The notes under the pieces were generated by a model. The model was not told where the DNA came from, did no database searches, and saw only the letters and a program-made list of their open reading frames with translations. This document shows, piece after piece, positions 34,318-43,026 of a DNA stretch of 64,000 nt. Position numbers and translations under genes: made by a program. Every line of letters starts with the position of its first letter. Within the stretch, counting starts at the first letter, position 1. Source of the stretch: Mycolicibacterium aurum (GTDB taxonomy: Bacteria; Actinomycetota; Actinomycetes; Mycobacteriales; Mycobacteriaceae); NCBI RefSeq assembly GCF_900637195.1, contig NZ_LR134356.1, forward strand, positions 3,844,001 to 3,908,000, written 5' to 3'.

Positions 34318-35463
34318 CTAACGCCCGGTGAACGTCTCGCGCAGCCGGGAGAACAGACCACCGCCGTGGCCCGCGGCACCGCTCTGGGCGGTACGGACCT
34401 CGGCGACATCGTTGGTGCGTCCCTTGAACGAACGCAACAGTTCGATGCCCTCGTGGTCGAGTCGGGACGGTACGACGACGTCGATGTGGGCGTGCAGATC
34501 ACCACGAACACCGGAGCGCAGGTGGGGCATGCCGTGGCCGCGCAGCGTGGTGACCGAGCCGGGCTGTGTGCCCGCGCCGATCGTGATGTCGACGGAGCCG
34601 TCGATGATCCCCTCGACCGACACGGAAGTGCCGAGCGCGGCATCGACCATCGGCACCGAGATGGTGCAGTGCAGGTCGTCACCGTCGCGCACGAACACCG
34701 GGTGCGGCTTCTCGTGTACCTCGACGTAGAGGTCGCCTGCGGGCCCGCCGCCGGGCCCGACCTCGCCCTGTGCGGCGAGCCGCACCCGCATCCCGTCGCC
34801 GACGCCGGCGGGGATCTTGACGCTGATCTCGCGGCGAGCGCGCACCCGGCCGTCACCGGAGCACCGATTGCACGGATTCGGGATGACCTCGCCGACCCCG
34901 CCGCAGACCGGACACGGCCGTGAGGTCATGACCTGGCCGAGCAGTGAGCGCTGCACCGTCTGGATCTCGCCGCGGCCACCGCAGGTGTCACACGTCGCCG
35001 GGGCGGAATCGCCGTGGGTGCCCTTGCCGTGGCACAGGTCGCACAGCACAGCGGTGTCGACGGTGACCTGCTTGGTCACGCCCGTCGCACACTCGGTCAG
35101 GTCGAGACGCATCCGCAGCAGCGAGTCGGAACCGGGCCGGACCCGCCCCACCGGGCCGCGGGAGGCGGTGCCGCCGCCGAAGAAGGCCTCGAAGACGTCG
35201 CCCAACCCACCGAAGCCGGAGAATCCGCCGCCACCGGCGCCCGCGGACTCCATCGGATCGCCGCCCAGATCGACGATGCGGCGCTTCTCCGGATCGCTGA
35301 GCACCTCGTAGGCGACGCTGATCTCCTGGAAGCGGGCCTGAGCGCCCTCGTCGGGATTGACGTCGGGGTGCAGCTCACGGGCAAGCTTGCGGTAGGCGCG
35401 CTTGACCTCCGCATCACTCGCGCCTTTGCTCACTCCGAGCAGCCCGTAATAGTCGCGTGCCAC
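34318..35463 (-). CDS. dnaJ2: Chaperone DnaJ (DnaJ2)
   Basis: A 381-residue type I J-protein that stimulates DnaK ATPase activity and delivers substrates. It begins MARDYYGLLGVSKGA, with the J-domain HPD in LHPDVNPDE (near residue 34), a short Gly/Phe stretch (GGGGFSGFGGLGDVF), four CxxCxGxG zinc repeats (CDLCHGKG, CDTCGGRG, CPVCGGVG, CNRCSGDG, near residues 143-212) and the substrate-binding C-terminal domain. GTG 35463 is chosen since GGAAAGG lies 6 bases upstream; the TTG at 35469 is on the ribosome site. It follows hrcA after 53 bases and precedes rsmE by 3. Confidence 0.96.
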   Translation of the reverse strand: MARDYYGLLGVSKGASDAEVKRAYRKLARELHPDVNPDEGAQARFQEISVAYEVLSDPEKRRIVDLGGDPMESAGAGGGGFSGFGGLGDVFEAFFGGGTASRGPVGRVRPGSDSLLRMRLDLTECATGVTKQVTVDTAVLCDLCHGKGTHGDSAPATCDTCGGRGEIQTVQRSLLGQVMTSRPCPVCGGVGEVIPNPCNRCSGDGRVRARREISVKIPAGVGDGMRVRLAAQGEVGPGGGPAGDLYVEVHEKPHPVFVRDGDDLHCTISVPMVDAALGTSVSVEGIIDGSVDITIGAGTQPGSVTTLRGHGMPHLRSGVRGDLHAHIDVVVPSRLDHEGIELLRSFKGRTNDVAEVRTAQSGAAGHGGGLFSRLRETFTGR

Positions 35464-35516
35464 GCTCAACCTTTCCCGCCCGCCGCTCCGCCCCGAACCC
35501 TTCGAGGGTGGGTGCG

Positions 35517-36548
35517 TCAGCGGTTACCTAGAACCTCGCCAATATAAAGAGCAACCGCGGCGACGTTGGTGATAGTTCCCGGATAGTCCATCCGTGTGGG
35601 ACCCAACACACCCATGCCGCCGAATACCTTGCCCGAGCTGCCGTAAGCAGTGCTGATCACCGACGTACCCGCCATCTGTTCAGCCTCGGTCTCGTGACCG
35701 ATCCGTACGGTCACCTTGCCCGCCTCCTGCTGTTTGGCCAGCAGCCGCAACACCACGACCTGCTCCTCCAGCGCCTCCAGTACCGAACGCAACGAGCCGC
35801 CGAAGTCCGCGGTATTACGCGTCAGGTTAGCCGTTCCACCCAGCAGCAACCGCTCCTCGGTGTGCTCGACCAGCGTCTCCACCAGCACGGTGGCCGACCG
35901 GCCGACCGCGTCGGCCAGGCCGCCCTGCCCGTTGAGGTGCTGGGCCAGATCCGACACCGCCACCGAGGCGGCCGTGAGCGGTTTGCCTTCCAGCGCCTGC
36001 CCGAGCAGGTCACGCAGTTGCCCCAGCTGGGCCTCGTCGATGCCGTCGCCCAGCTCGACGACGCGCTGATCGACGCGACCCGAGTCGGTGATGACGACCA
36101 ACAGCAGCCGGGCGGGGGTCAGCGCCACCACCTCGAGCCGTCGCACCGACGAGGCGGACAGCGTCGGGTACTGCACGATCGCGACCTGGCGCGTGAGCTG
36201 TGCCAGCAGTCGAACGGCGCGGCGCAGGACGTCGTCGAGGTCTACCCCGGACTCCAGGAACGACAGGATGGCGCGTCGCTCGGCGCTGGACATCGGCTTG
36301 ACGTCGTCGAGCCGATCGACGAATTCGCGGTACCCCTTCTCGGTGGGGACCCGACCTGAGCTGGTATGTGGCTGGGCGATATAGCCCTCGGCCTCCAGGA
36401 CGGCCATGTCGTTGCGCACCGTCGCGCTGGACACGCCGAGGTTGTGCCGCTCGACGAGGGACTTGGAACCGATGGGCTCCTTGGTCGCGACGAAGTCGGC
36501 AACGATGGCGCGCAGAACCTCGAATCGACGGTCGTCGGCGCTGCTCAT
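35517..36548 (-). CDS. hrcA: Heat-shock repressor HrcA
   Basis: A 343-residue HrcA repressor, which controls class I heat-shock genes by binding CIRCE sites. The N-terminal winged helix (MSSADDRRFEVLRAIVADFVATKEPIGSKSL with NLGVSSATVRNDMAVLEAEGYI) and the GAF-like dimerisation region are visible. No CIRCE element (TTAGCACTC-N9-GAGTGCTAA) was seen in its own upstream region, so its targets lie elsewhere. It is the first gene of the hrcA-dnaJ2-rsmE unit and diverges from the Rv2375-like gene with 160 bases between starts. Confidence 0.96.
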   Translation of the reverse strand: MSSADDRRFEVLRAIVADFVATKEPIGSKSLVERHNLGVSSATVRNDMAVLEAEGYIAQPHTSSGRVPTEKGYREFVDRLDDVKPMSSAERRAILSFLESGVDLDDVLRRAVRLLAQLTRQVAIVQYPTLSASSVRRLEVVALTPARLLLVVITDSGRVDQRVVELGDGIDEAQLGQLRDLLGQALEGKPLTAASVAVSDLAQHLNGQGGLADAVGRSATVLVETLVEHTEERLLLGGTANLTRNTADFGGSLRSVLEALEEQVVVLRLLAKQQEAGKVTVRIGHETEAEQMAGTSVISTAYGSSGKVFGGMGVLGPTRMDYPGTITNVAAVALYIGEVLGNR

Positions 36549-36640
36549 TGTTCACCCACCTGAAGAAGAGGAATACTCGTGGCGTTCATTTTACGGTGAT
36601 CACCACCCAACCCATCGACCGAGCGATCCGGCGCAGCAGG

Positions 36641-36659
36641 CTCGGGCAGGTTAACCTAA
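36641..36659 (+). promoter_or_regulatory. Candidate IdeR-like box in the hrcA / Rv2375-like intergenic region
   Basis: CTCGGGCAGGTTAACCTAA matches the IdeR consensus at 14 of 19 positions, with a strong right half TTAACCTAA. It lies 49 bases upstream of the Rv2375-like ATG (36709) and 93 bases upstream of hrcA, so the plus-strand gene is the more likely target. The left half is poor, so it is less secure than the others. Confidence 0.4.
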
Positions 36660-36708
36660 CGAGTCTAAGCAAAACAGTGCGGTGGCAACGGGCAGCGAAG
36701 GCGCTTCG

Positions 36709-37017
36709 ATGATCTTCAAAGGGGTTCGCGACGGCAGGCCATACCCTGACCACGGGTTGTCCCATCGGCAGTGGGCCCAGATCCCGCCCCGGCAGATCCG
36801 TCTCGACGAGCTGGTGATGACGACCACCGTGCTCGCGCTGGATCGCCTGCTCTCAGAGGACTCGACGTTCTACGGCGACCTGTTCCCGCACGCGGTCAGA
36901 TGGCGCGGCAACGTCTACCTCGAAGACGGCCTGCACCGAGCGGTGCGCGCCGCGCTGCGCAACCGCACGGTGCTACACGCGCGGGTGTTCGACATGGATA
37001 CGCCACTGCCGGCCTGA
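36709..37017 (+). CDS. Conserved hypothetical protein, Rv2375-like
   Basis: A 102-residue, cytoplasmic, basic protein opening MIFKGVRDGRPYPDHGLS, with the helical segment TTTVLALDRLLSEDSTFY and RWRGNVYLEDGLHRAVRAALRNRTV. Its position between hrcA and mbtH is that of Rv2375. Related proteins are sometimes labelled VapB-like antitoxins, but no toxin partner is beside it and the function is not known. ATG 36709 has GAAGG 8 bases upstream; GTG 36682 is the alternative. A candidate IdeR-like box upstream could link it to iron. It converges on mbtH with 3 bases between stops. Confidence 0.75.
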   Translation: MIFKGVRDGRPYPDHGLSHRQWAQIPPRQIRLDELVMTTTVLALDRLLSEDSTFYGDLFPHAVRWRGNVYLEDGLHRAVRAALRNRTVLHARVFDMDTPLPA

Positions 37018-37020
37018 CGG

Positions 37021-37230
37021 TCAGGACATCGCGTCCCGCAGGCTCCGCGGTCGCAGATCCGTCCAGGTCTTCTCGACGTACTCCAGGCAGTCCGCGCGGC
37101 TGCCGTCGCCGAACACCACCCGCCAGCCGGTCGGTACCTCGGCGAACGTCGGCCACAGGCTGTACTGCTCTTCGTCGTTGGCCAGCACGTGGAACGTGCC
37201 GTGTTCGTCATCGAACGGGTTCGTGCTCAT
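37021..37230 (-). CDS. mbtH: MbtH-family NRPS partner protein
   Basis: A 69-residue MbtH-like protein that binds and stabilises the adenylation domains of the mycobactin NRPSs. Signature segments are all present: NDEEQYSLWPTF, PTGWRVVFG and VEKTWTDLRPRSLR. Co-production with MbtH makes soluble MbtB, MbtE and MbtF in the published Mtb work. ATG 37230 has AGGAGATCCG immediately upstream. It overlaps the end of mbtG by 23 bases, making it the last gene of the minus-strand mbt operon. Confidence 0.97.
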   Translation of the reverse strand: MSTNPFDDEHGTFHVLANDEEQYSLWPTFAEVPTGWRVVFGDGSRADCLEYVEKTWTDLRPRSLRDAMS

Positions 37231-38518
37231 CGGATCTCCTCGTCGAACGATGGTGCTCGACCGCTTGCGGGTAGCTGGCGCCGAGGACCCGGTCGGACAG
37301 CAGCCCGAGGCAGCTGAGATTGGGAAAGCCGGGCCCCTGGGTCAGGCCGGCCAGACCGGGCAGGAACAGTTTGGGATCCACGCCGGTGACGGCGAGATCA
37401 GGGCCGATCGACTCCTGCAGGGCAGCACCACTCAGCGGCGCCCCCACCCCCAGCTCGATCAGATCGCGGGCGTCCTGGCTGAACAGCGCCTCGAACCACA
37501 TCGGGTCGGCACCCGAACCGTCTATCACCAGGTCGAATCCGTGCACCGTCTCCGACTTCTCACCGCCCCGATGGGTCTGCAACGTCAACCGGATTCGTTC
37601 CTCGCGGGCGACGGCATGGGCGACCCGGCCACGAAGGTGACGGATCCGGTCGTCGGCGAGCAGAGCGTCCTGCACCCGGGCGGAGAACACCCCTCGGTCG
37701 GTGCGTGCCAACGCATCCTGTCGTTCGGCCATCGTGAGGCCGGCCCAGTCCGTCGGATCGGAGAACAGGGTGTTCTCGAAGAAGCTCTCGCCCCGCGTGA
37801 ACAACGTGACCTGAGGGGAGATCACCGTGATGGTCGAAACCCGATGCCGGAAAAGCTCGTTGAGCATCGACGCCGCGGTCTCCCCGCCGCCGATGACGGC
37901 AACGCGCTCCGCGACGATGAGGTCGTGACGCGACGCCCGCTCCCAGAACTGGGCGATCGACAACACCCGCGGATCGTGCGGCAGGATCGACCGCCGGGCC
38001 TGACCCGGCCCGGTGATCATCACCCCGTCGGCGTGCACGGTGCGCTCCGGGGTGAGCAGCGCCCACCGGTCACCGACGACCGAGATACGCTGCACCTCAC
38101 CGTTGATCACGGCCATACCGATGTTGTCCGAGACCCACCGCAGGTAGCGACTCCAGCCCCAGTGGGTGGGTGCGGGCCGGCCGCGGTCGATCCATTCGGC
38201 GAACTGCGCACTGGCGATCAGGTAGGACTGCCAGCTGTGCCGCGTCATCCGTTCGTCCACCTCGGCGTTGCGCCGCGGCACCAGCGAGGACCGGTAGGGG
38301 AAGCCGACGTCCTTTTCGGGGCTGGTGCCCAGCCGGTGCTGACCGTCGGTCCAGCCCCCCACGGCCTGCCAGTTGGCGCCCACCACACTGCGCTCGATCG
38401 CCACCACCTCGGGCACCGCGACACCCATGTCGTGCAGCTCGGCGGCCTTGGCGGCGACCGCGATCGCCTTGGGACCCGCGCCGATCACGGCGAGCGTGGG
38501 ACGCGGCGACGGTGTCAC
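37208..38518 (-). CDS. mbtG: Lysine N6-hydroxylase MbtG
   Basis: A 436-residue flavin-dependent monooxygenase that hydroxylates lysine N6 to create hydroxamate iron ligands of mycobactin. The FAD site is LAVIGAGPKAIAVAAKAAEL at the N-terminus, an NADPH-type motif AVIGGGETAASM lies near residue 205, and the C-terminal ATG-like region ends in GASYPQAVEHHRS. The start is GTG 38518, overlapping the mbtF stop by 4 bases; the open frame continues into mbtF but is not coding there. Mtb biochemistry suggests hydroxylation acts on precursor lysine rather than on the assembled siderophore. Confidence 0.93.
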   Translation of the reverse strand: MTPSPRPTLAVIGAGPKAIAVAAKAAELHDMGVAVPEVVAIERSVVGANWQAVGGWTDGQHRLGTSPEKDVGFPYRSSLVPRRNAEVDERMTRHSWQSYLIASAQFAEWIDRGRPAPTHWGWSRYLRWVSDNIGMAVINGEVQRISVVGDRWALLTPERTVHADGVMITGPGQARRSILPHDPRVLSIAQFWERASRHDLIVAERVAVIGGGETAASMLNELFRHRVSTITVISPQVTLFTRGESFFENTLFSDPTDWAGLTMAERQDALARTDRGVFSARVQDALLADDRIRHLRGRVAHAVAREERIRLTLQTHRGGEKSETVHGFDLVIDGSGADPMWFEALFSQDARDLIELGVGAPLSGAALQESIGPDLAVTGVDPKLFLPGLAGLTQGPGFPNLSCLGLLSDRVLGASYPQAVEHHRSTRRSDEHEPVR

Positions 38519-41500
38519 AGCGCCTCCCCGAGGACGGTGACGGCCTGCTGCCAGAGGTCGGTGAGCCGGTCGACATCGTCGACGCTGGACACCAGTGGAC
38601 TCCATCGCCAGCTGGTGCGCAGATGCGGCCCCTCGGGGCCGCCGGCCACGACCGAGATGACGTCGAACGTGTACCGCAACGGCAGCTCGGGCTCGGGCGC
38701 AGCGGGCATGTGCTGGTTGAGCGCGCCGTCGGTGATCAGCGACCAGTCGGCGGCGGCCCGGTCGCCGCTGAGATCGTGTCTTCCGATGTAGTTGAACTCG
38801 ATCTGCGGGTGGGGCAGGCCGGCGAGCTCGTCGTCGGCACAGGTGTACCGCAGCAGGCCATAGTCGAGGCCCCGATTCGGAACGCCCGCAAGCTCTTCGG
38901 AGACTGCCCTCAGTAGCGTGCGGCCTGCTGCGGGATTCGTTCGGACCGTCTCGACATCGGGGGCGGCCTCGCCGGCTCCGAGGCGCACCGGATACACCGA
39001 GGTGAACCATCCGACGGTTGCCGACGTGTCGGCTCCGCCGATGAGTGTGTCCTCGCGACCGTGCCCCTCCAGCGCGATCAGCGCGCCGTGGTGGGCCGGC
39101 TGCCGCCGTTCGCACCGCCACGCCGCCAAAGTCAGCGTCAACGCCGCGAGCAGGAAGTTCCGCATCTCGATGCCCGCGTCGTCGAGACGGCGCAGGATCG
39201 CGCCGGTGGTCGTCGTATCGGTGACGACATCGGCAACCCGCAGCGACGCCCAGGTGTCCTGGGACGGGTCGACGCGCCTGCTGCCCAACAGCGGGTCCGC
39301 CGCGCAGAGGCGGCGCACCCAGTAGTCCCGTTGCGCGGCGACGTCATCGGACCGGCTGCGCTGGTGCAGCAGGCGGGTCCACTCCCGGAAGGTGGTGTAT
39401 TCGGCGGCGGGACCGGGGGTTTCGCCGGCCTCGATCTCGGCGGCCAGTTGTGCCAGCCCACCGATCATGACGTACCAGGACACCACATCGGTGGCCAGGT
39501 GGTGCACGCACAGCATCAACACCCGTTGCCCGCTTCCGAAGACGACGGCCTGCACCATCGAACCGGCACGAGGGTCGATACGGTCAAGCGCAGCAACGAC
39601 TTCGGTAGACAGCGCATCCTGTGCCGGTGAGTCGACCACGACCAGGACGTCGCCCGCCCGCACCGCCCCGGGTGGGCGGGTGGTGAGGCGGTGGCCGCCA
39701 TCTCGCTGATCCAGCACAGCGCGCAACATGTCGTGGCGGTCCAGCAGCGCCTGCAGGATCTGTTCCACCCGGTCGTCGGTGATGCCGTCCGGCAGTCGGA
39801 CGAGGACGTTCTGGGTGAAGCGGCGGAAGCTCCCGTGCTCGAACGTCCAGGACATGATGGGCGCAGGTGCGACCTCACCGTAGCGGTCCTCGTCCACAGC
39901 TGCGGGCTGGTGGACGCCCTCCCCGGCGTCGACGGCGGCGGCCACCTCACGAATGTTGTTGCAGTCGACCATCACGCGGGCCCGCAGCTCCAGACCGCGC
40001 CGACGCGCCGCCTGCACCAGGGCCAACGCGACGATGCTGTCCAAACCCATCTCCGAGAAGTCGGTGGTCACACCGATCTCGTCGCCGTCGAGCACGTCGG
40101 TGAGCAGCTCCACCAATACGGCCTCGGTCGGCGTTTCCGGTTGCACGCCCGGACCGTCCTCGGGCCCGGCGACCTCAGCGAGTGCCGTGTCGTCGACTTT
40201 TCCGTGCGGAGTCAGCGGCAGCGCGTCGAGGATCACGATGCGGTGCGGAATCATGTAGCGCGGCAACCGCTTCGCCAGCAGCTCACGCAGCTCTGCGACC
40301 GCAGGGGTATGCGCACCCGTGGCGACGTAGGCGGTGAGCCGCCCGCTGCGGCGGTGTCTGCCCACAGCTACGTGTGCGTCGGCCACGTGCGGATGACTGC
40401 ACAGGACGGCCGCGATTTCGCCGGGTTCGACGCGGAAGCCCCGGATCTTGACCTGATCGTCGGCACGGCCCAGAAACTGCAGGCCGCCGTCGGCGCCGCG
40501 CCGCACCACATCGCCGGTGCGGTACATCCGCCCCCCGACGGTGAACGGGTCTGCCACGAACCGGCTCGCCGTCTCGGCCGCTCGACCCAGGTAGCCCCGC
40601 GTCAGCTGCCGTCCCGACAGGTACAACTGTCCCGCGACCCCGTCCGGCACCGGACGCAGCCACGCATCGAGCACGTGCGCACGCATGGTCTGCGTCGGGA
40701 CACCGATCGAGGGCCGCTGATACGCGTCCACCGCGGCGACCACGGCCTCCACGGTCGTCTCGGTCGGGCCGTAGCAGTTGAACGCCGACATGCCGGTGCG
40801 GGCACATTCGTCACCGATCAGTCGCCACGTCGACGCACTGACCGCCTCACCGCCGAGTGCGAGCACCGCGAGCGGCACCGTGGTCGTCAGTCCGACGTCA
40901 TACAGCTGAGCGAACATCGACGGCGTCGTGTCGAGCATGTCGACGCCGAACCGGCCGATCGTCTGCACCAAAGCCTCGGCGTCGCGCTGTGATTCGTCGC
41001 CCACCACGTGCACGGAATGGCCGTCGAGCAGTGCGGCCAGCGGCTGCCAGGCGGCGTCGAACGTGAACGACCAGGCGTGGCCGACACGCAACGGGCGGCC
41101 GACCCGCGCGGCGGCCGGCCTCAGCACGTGCGCCGCGTGGTCCCTGGCGTAGGCGAGAACTGCGCCGTGAGTGCCGATGACCCCCTTGGGCCGCCCCGTC
41201 GTGCCGGAGGTGAACACGATGTAGGCGGCCTGGCCGTCGGCGACGTGCGCGGGCCGGTAGCCTGCCGGCGGTTCGTCGGTCGCGGACCGGAGGAACGCGT
41301 CGTCGATGACGACGCGCGGGCCCGCCTGCTCGATGATGTCGGCGACGCGGCCGGTCGGCATCGACGGATCGAGCGGCACGATCACCCCACCCGCCTTGAG
41401 CACGCCCAGCATCGCGACGACATAGGCGGGCCCGCGGGCGAGCAGTACCGCCGCCGGCGTCTCCTGGCCGACTCCCGCGGCGATCAGCGCGACGGCCACG

Positions 41501-43026
41501 CGGTCGGCGGCCTCGTCGAGTTCGCGGTAGGTCATCGCGCCGTGCTCGCCGTCGGCGCTCCAGGTCAGTGCCACCGATCCCAGCCTGCCGCCGGCGATCT
41601 CGGTGAATGCGCCGTGGATTCCGAGGGACGACGGGGCCCCCGCAGCGGCCGGCGCCACACGTGACGGCAGTTCGGCGGGCAGCAGGATGCCGACCTCGCG
41701 CAGCGGCCTGTCCCAGCAGTCGATGAGCCGCTGCGCGGTGTACAGCAGCCGCCTGCCGAGCGTCTCGGGCTGCAGCTGACCGAGCGCGCCGTCGATGACC
41801 TCGACCAGGACGGTCAGTTCGGCGCCTGCCAGATGCGCGGCGATGGTCACCGGGAAATGGGACAGGCTCTCCAGCGCCGACGGGACGAACGTTGCTCCGT
41901 CAACCGCGAATTCGGTGCGGCCCACGATGCCACCCGGTGGGAAGTTCTCGTATACCAGCAGGGTGTCGAACAACTCCCCGACGCCGCCGAGAACGCGGAA
42001 CTCGGCGTGGCTGAGATAGCCGTGGTCGCGTAGCGCAGCGGACTCCCGTTGCAGCGCGTGACATTGTGTGCCCGTCGGCACGGCAGGATCGAGTCTGACT
42101 CGCAGCGGCACCGTGTTGATGAACAGTCCGACCATGCGCTCGACCCCGGCCAGTTCGCCGGGCCGCCCCGACACCGTCACCCCGAACGTCACGTCTGTCC
42201 GGTCGGTGATCACCGAAAGTACCGAGGCCCAGGCCATCTGCACGAGAGTGTTCATCGTGACGCCCCGCGTCCTCGCCGCCTCCGCGAGCGCCGCGGTGGC
42301 GCCGGCGTCGAGCGTGACCTCGGTCAGCCGGGGCCGGCCCAGAAGGGGCGCCGTCGAGGTCAGCGCCGGGGTGAGCAGGGTGGGTTCGTCCAGTCCGGCG
42401 AGGTGGGCCCGCCATAGCGCACGGCTGGTGTCCTGATCCCTCCCGGCGAGCCAGCCGATGTAGTCGCGGTAGGGCCGGGGCGGCTCCGGCAGCGCCGCGG
42501 TATCGCCGCCGCCCCGGTACAGCGCCAGGAGTTCCCCCATGAACAGGGGCAGCGACCATCCGTCGATCACGATGTGGTGGGCGGTGACGACGAAGCGCCA
42601 GCGGTGCGGCGCCTCGATGAGAAGGAACCGGATGACGGGCCCGCGCCCGAGGTCGAACGGCCGTACCCGTTCCGCGGTTTCCGCCGCCTCGACCTCGTCG
42701 TCGGTGTGGGCATGGACGTGGCGCCAGGGCAGCTCGACGTGGCTCGGGATGACCTGCACCGCGCGGCTGAGGTTGGCCTGCAGGAAACTGGCGCGCAGAT
42801 TCGCGTGGCGGACCAGCAGCAGCTCGGCGCAGTGCCGAAGCAGTCCGACGTCGAGGGTGCCGGTGGCGTCGACCGCCATCGCGATGACGTAGGGGTCGGC
42901 CGCAGCATCACGTCCGTCGTCGCCGGCGGTCAGCGCCGCCATCGAGAAGAGCCCCTGCTGCAACGGGCTCAGCGCCATCACGTCCTCGATGGACCCGGGC
43001 CCTGCCCCCGGTCGGGTCTGCGTCAT
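38515..43026 (-). CDS. mbtF: Mycobactin NRPS MbtF
   Basis: A 1503-residue NRPS that adds the terminal hydroxylysine of mycobactin (Mtb A domain specific for N6-hydroxylysine). Domain order: condensation (about 20-450, active site TAHHIVIDGWSL near 185), adenylation (about 480-960, with YIVFTSGTTGRPKG near 604), carrier protein (Ser in EMGLDSIVALA near 992), then a C-terminal condensation/epimerase-like domain with HHLATDVVSW near 1175. The last domain is thought to help release and cyclise the lysine lactam. ATG 43026 overlaps the mbtE stop (ATGA). The length is close to the Mtb protein (about 1461). Confidence 0.95.
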   Translation of the reverse strand: MTQTRPGAGPGSIEDVMALSPLQQGLFSMAALTAGDDGRDAAADPYVIAMAVDATGTLDVGLLRHCAELLLVRHANLRASFLQANLSRAVQVIPSHVELPWRHVHAHTDDEVEAAETAERVRPFDLGRGPVIRFLLIEAPHRWRFVVTAHHIVIDGWSLPLFMGELLALYRGGGDTAALPEPPRPYRDYIGWLAGRDQDTSRALWRAHLAGLDEPTLLTPALTSTAPLLGRPRLTEVTLDAGATAALAEAARTRGVTMNTLVQMAWASVLSVITDRTDVTFGVTVSGRPGELAGVERMVGLFINTVPLRVRLDPAVPTGTQCHALQRESAALRDHGYLSHAEFRVLGGVGELFDTLLVYENFPPGGIVGRTEFAVDGATFVPSALESLSHFPVTIAAHLAGAELTVLVEVIDGALGQLQPETLGRRLLYTAQRLIDCWDRPLREVGILLPAELPSRVAPAAAGAPSSLGIHGAFTEIAGGRLGSVALTWSADGEHGAMTYRELDEAADRVAVALIAAGVGQETPAAVLLARGPAYVVAMLGVLKAGGVIVPLDPSMPTGRVADIIEQAGPRVVIDDAFLRSATDEPPAGYRPAHVADGQAAYIVFTSGTTGRPKGVIGTHGAVLAYARDHAAHVLRPAAARVGRPLRVGHAWSFTFDAAWQPLAALLDGHSVHVVGDESQRDAEALVQTIGRFGVDMLDTTPSMFAQLYDVGLTTTVPLAVLALGGEAVSASTWRLIGDECARTGMSAFNCYGPTETTVEAVVAAVDAYQRPSIGVPTQTMRAHVLDAWLRPVPDGVAGQLYLSGRQLTRGYLGRAAETASRFVADPFTVGGRMYRTGDVVRRGADGGLQFLGRADDQVKIRGFRVEPGEIAAVLCSHPHVADAHVAVGRHRRSGRLTAYVATGAHTPAVAELRELLAKRLPRYMIPHRIVILDALPLTPHGKVDDTALAEVAGPEDGPGVQPETPTEAVLVELLTDVLDGDEIGVTTDFSEMGLDSIVALALVQAARRRGLELRARVMVDCNNIREVAAAVDAGEGVHQPAAVDEDRYGEVAPAPIMSWTFEHGSFRRFTQNVLVRLPDGITDDRVEQILQALLDRHDMLRAVLDQRDGGHRLTTRPPGAVRAGDVLVVVDSPAQDALSTEVVAALDRIDPRAGSMVQAVVFGSGQRVLMLCVHHLATDVVSWYVMIGGLAQLAAEIEAGETPGPAAEYTTFREWTRLLHQRSRSDDVAAQRDYWVRRLCAADPLLGSRRVDPSQDTWASLRVADVVTDTTTTGAILRRLDDAGIEMRNFLLAALTLTLAAWRCERRQPAHHGALIALEGHGREDTLIGGADTSATVGWFTSVYPVRLGAGEAAPDVETVRTNPAAGRTLLRAVSEELAGVPNRGLDYGLLRYTCADDELAGLPHPQIEFNYIGRHDLSGDRAAADWSLITDGALNQHMPAAPEPELPLRYTFDVISVVAGGPEGPHLRTSWRWSPLVSSVDDVDRLTDLWQQAVTVLGEAL

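Noticed and set aside
35464..36708. CIRCE element near hrcA
   Set aside because: No TTAGCACTC-N9-GAGTGCTAA or near version was found in the upstream region or between hrcA and dnaJ2.
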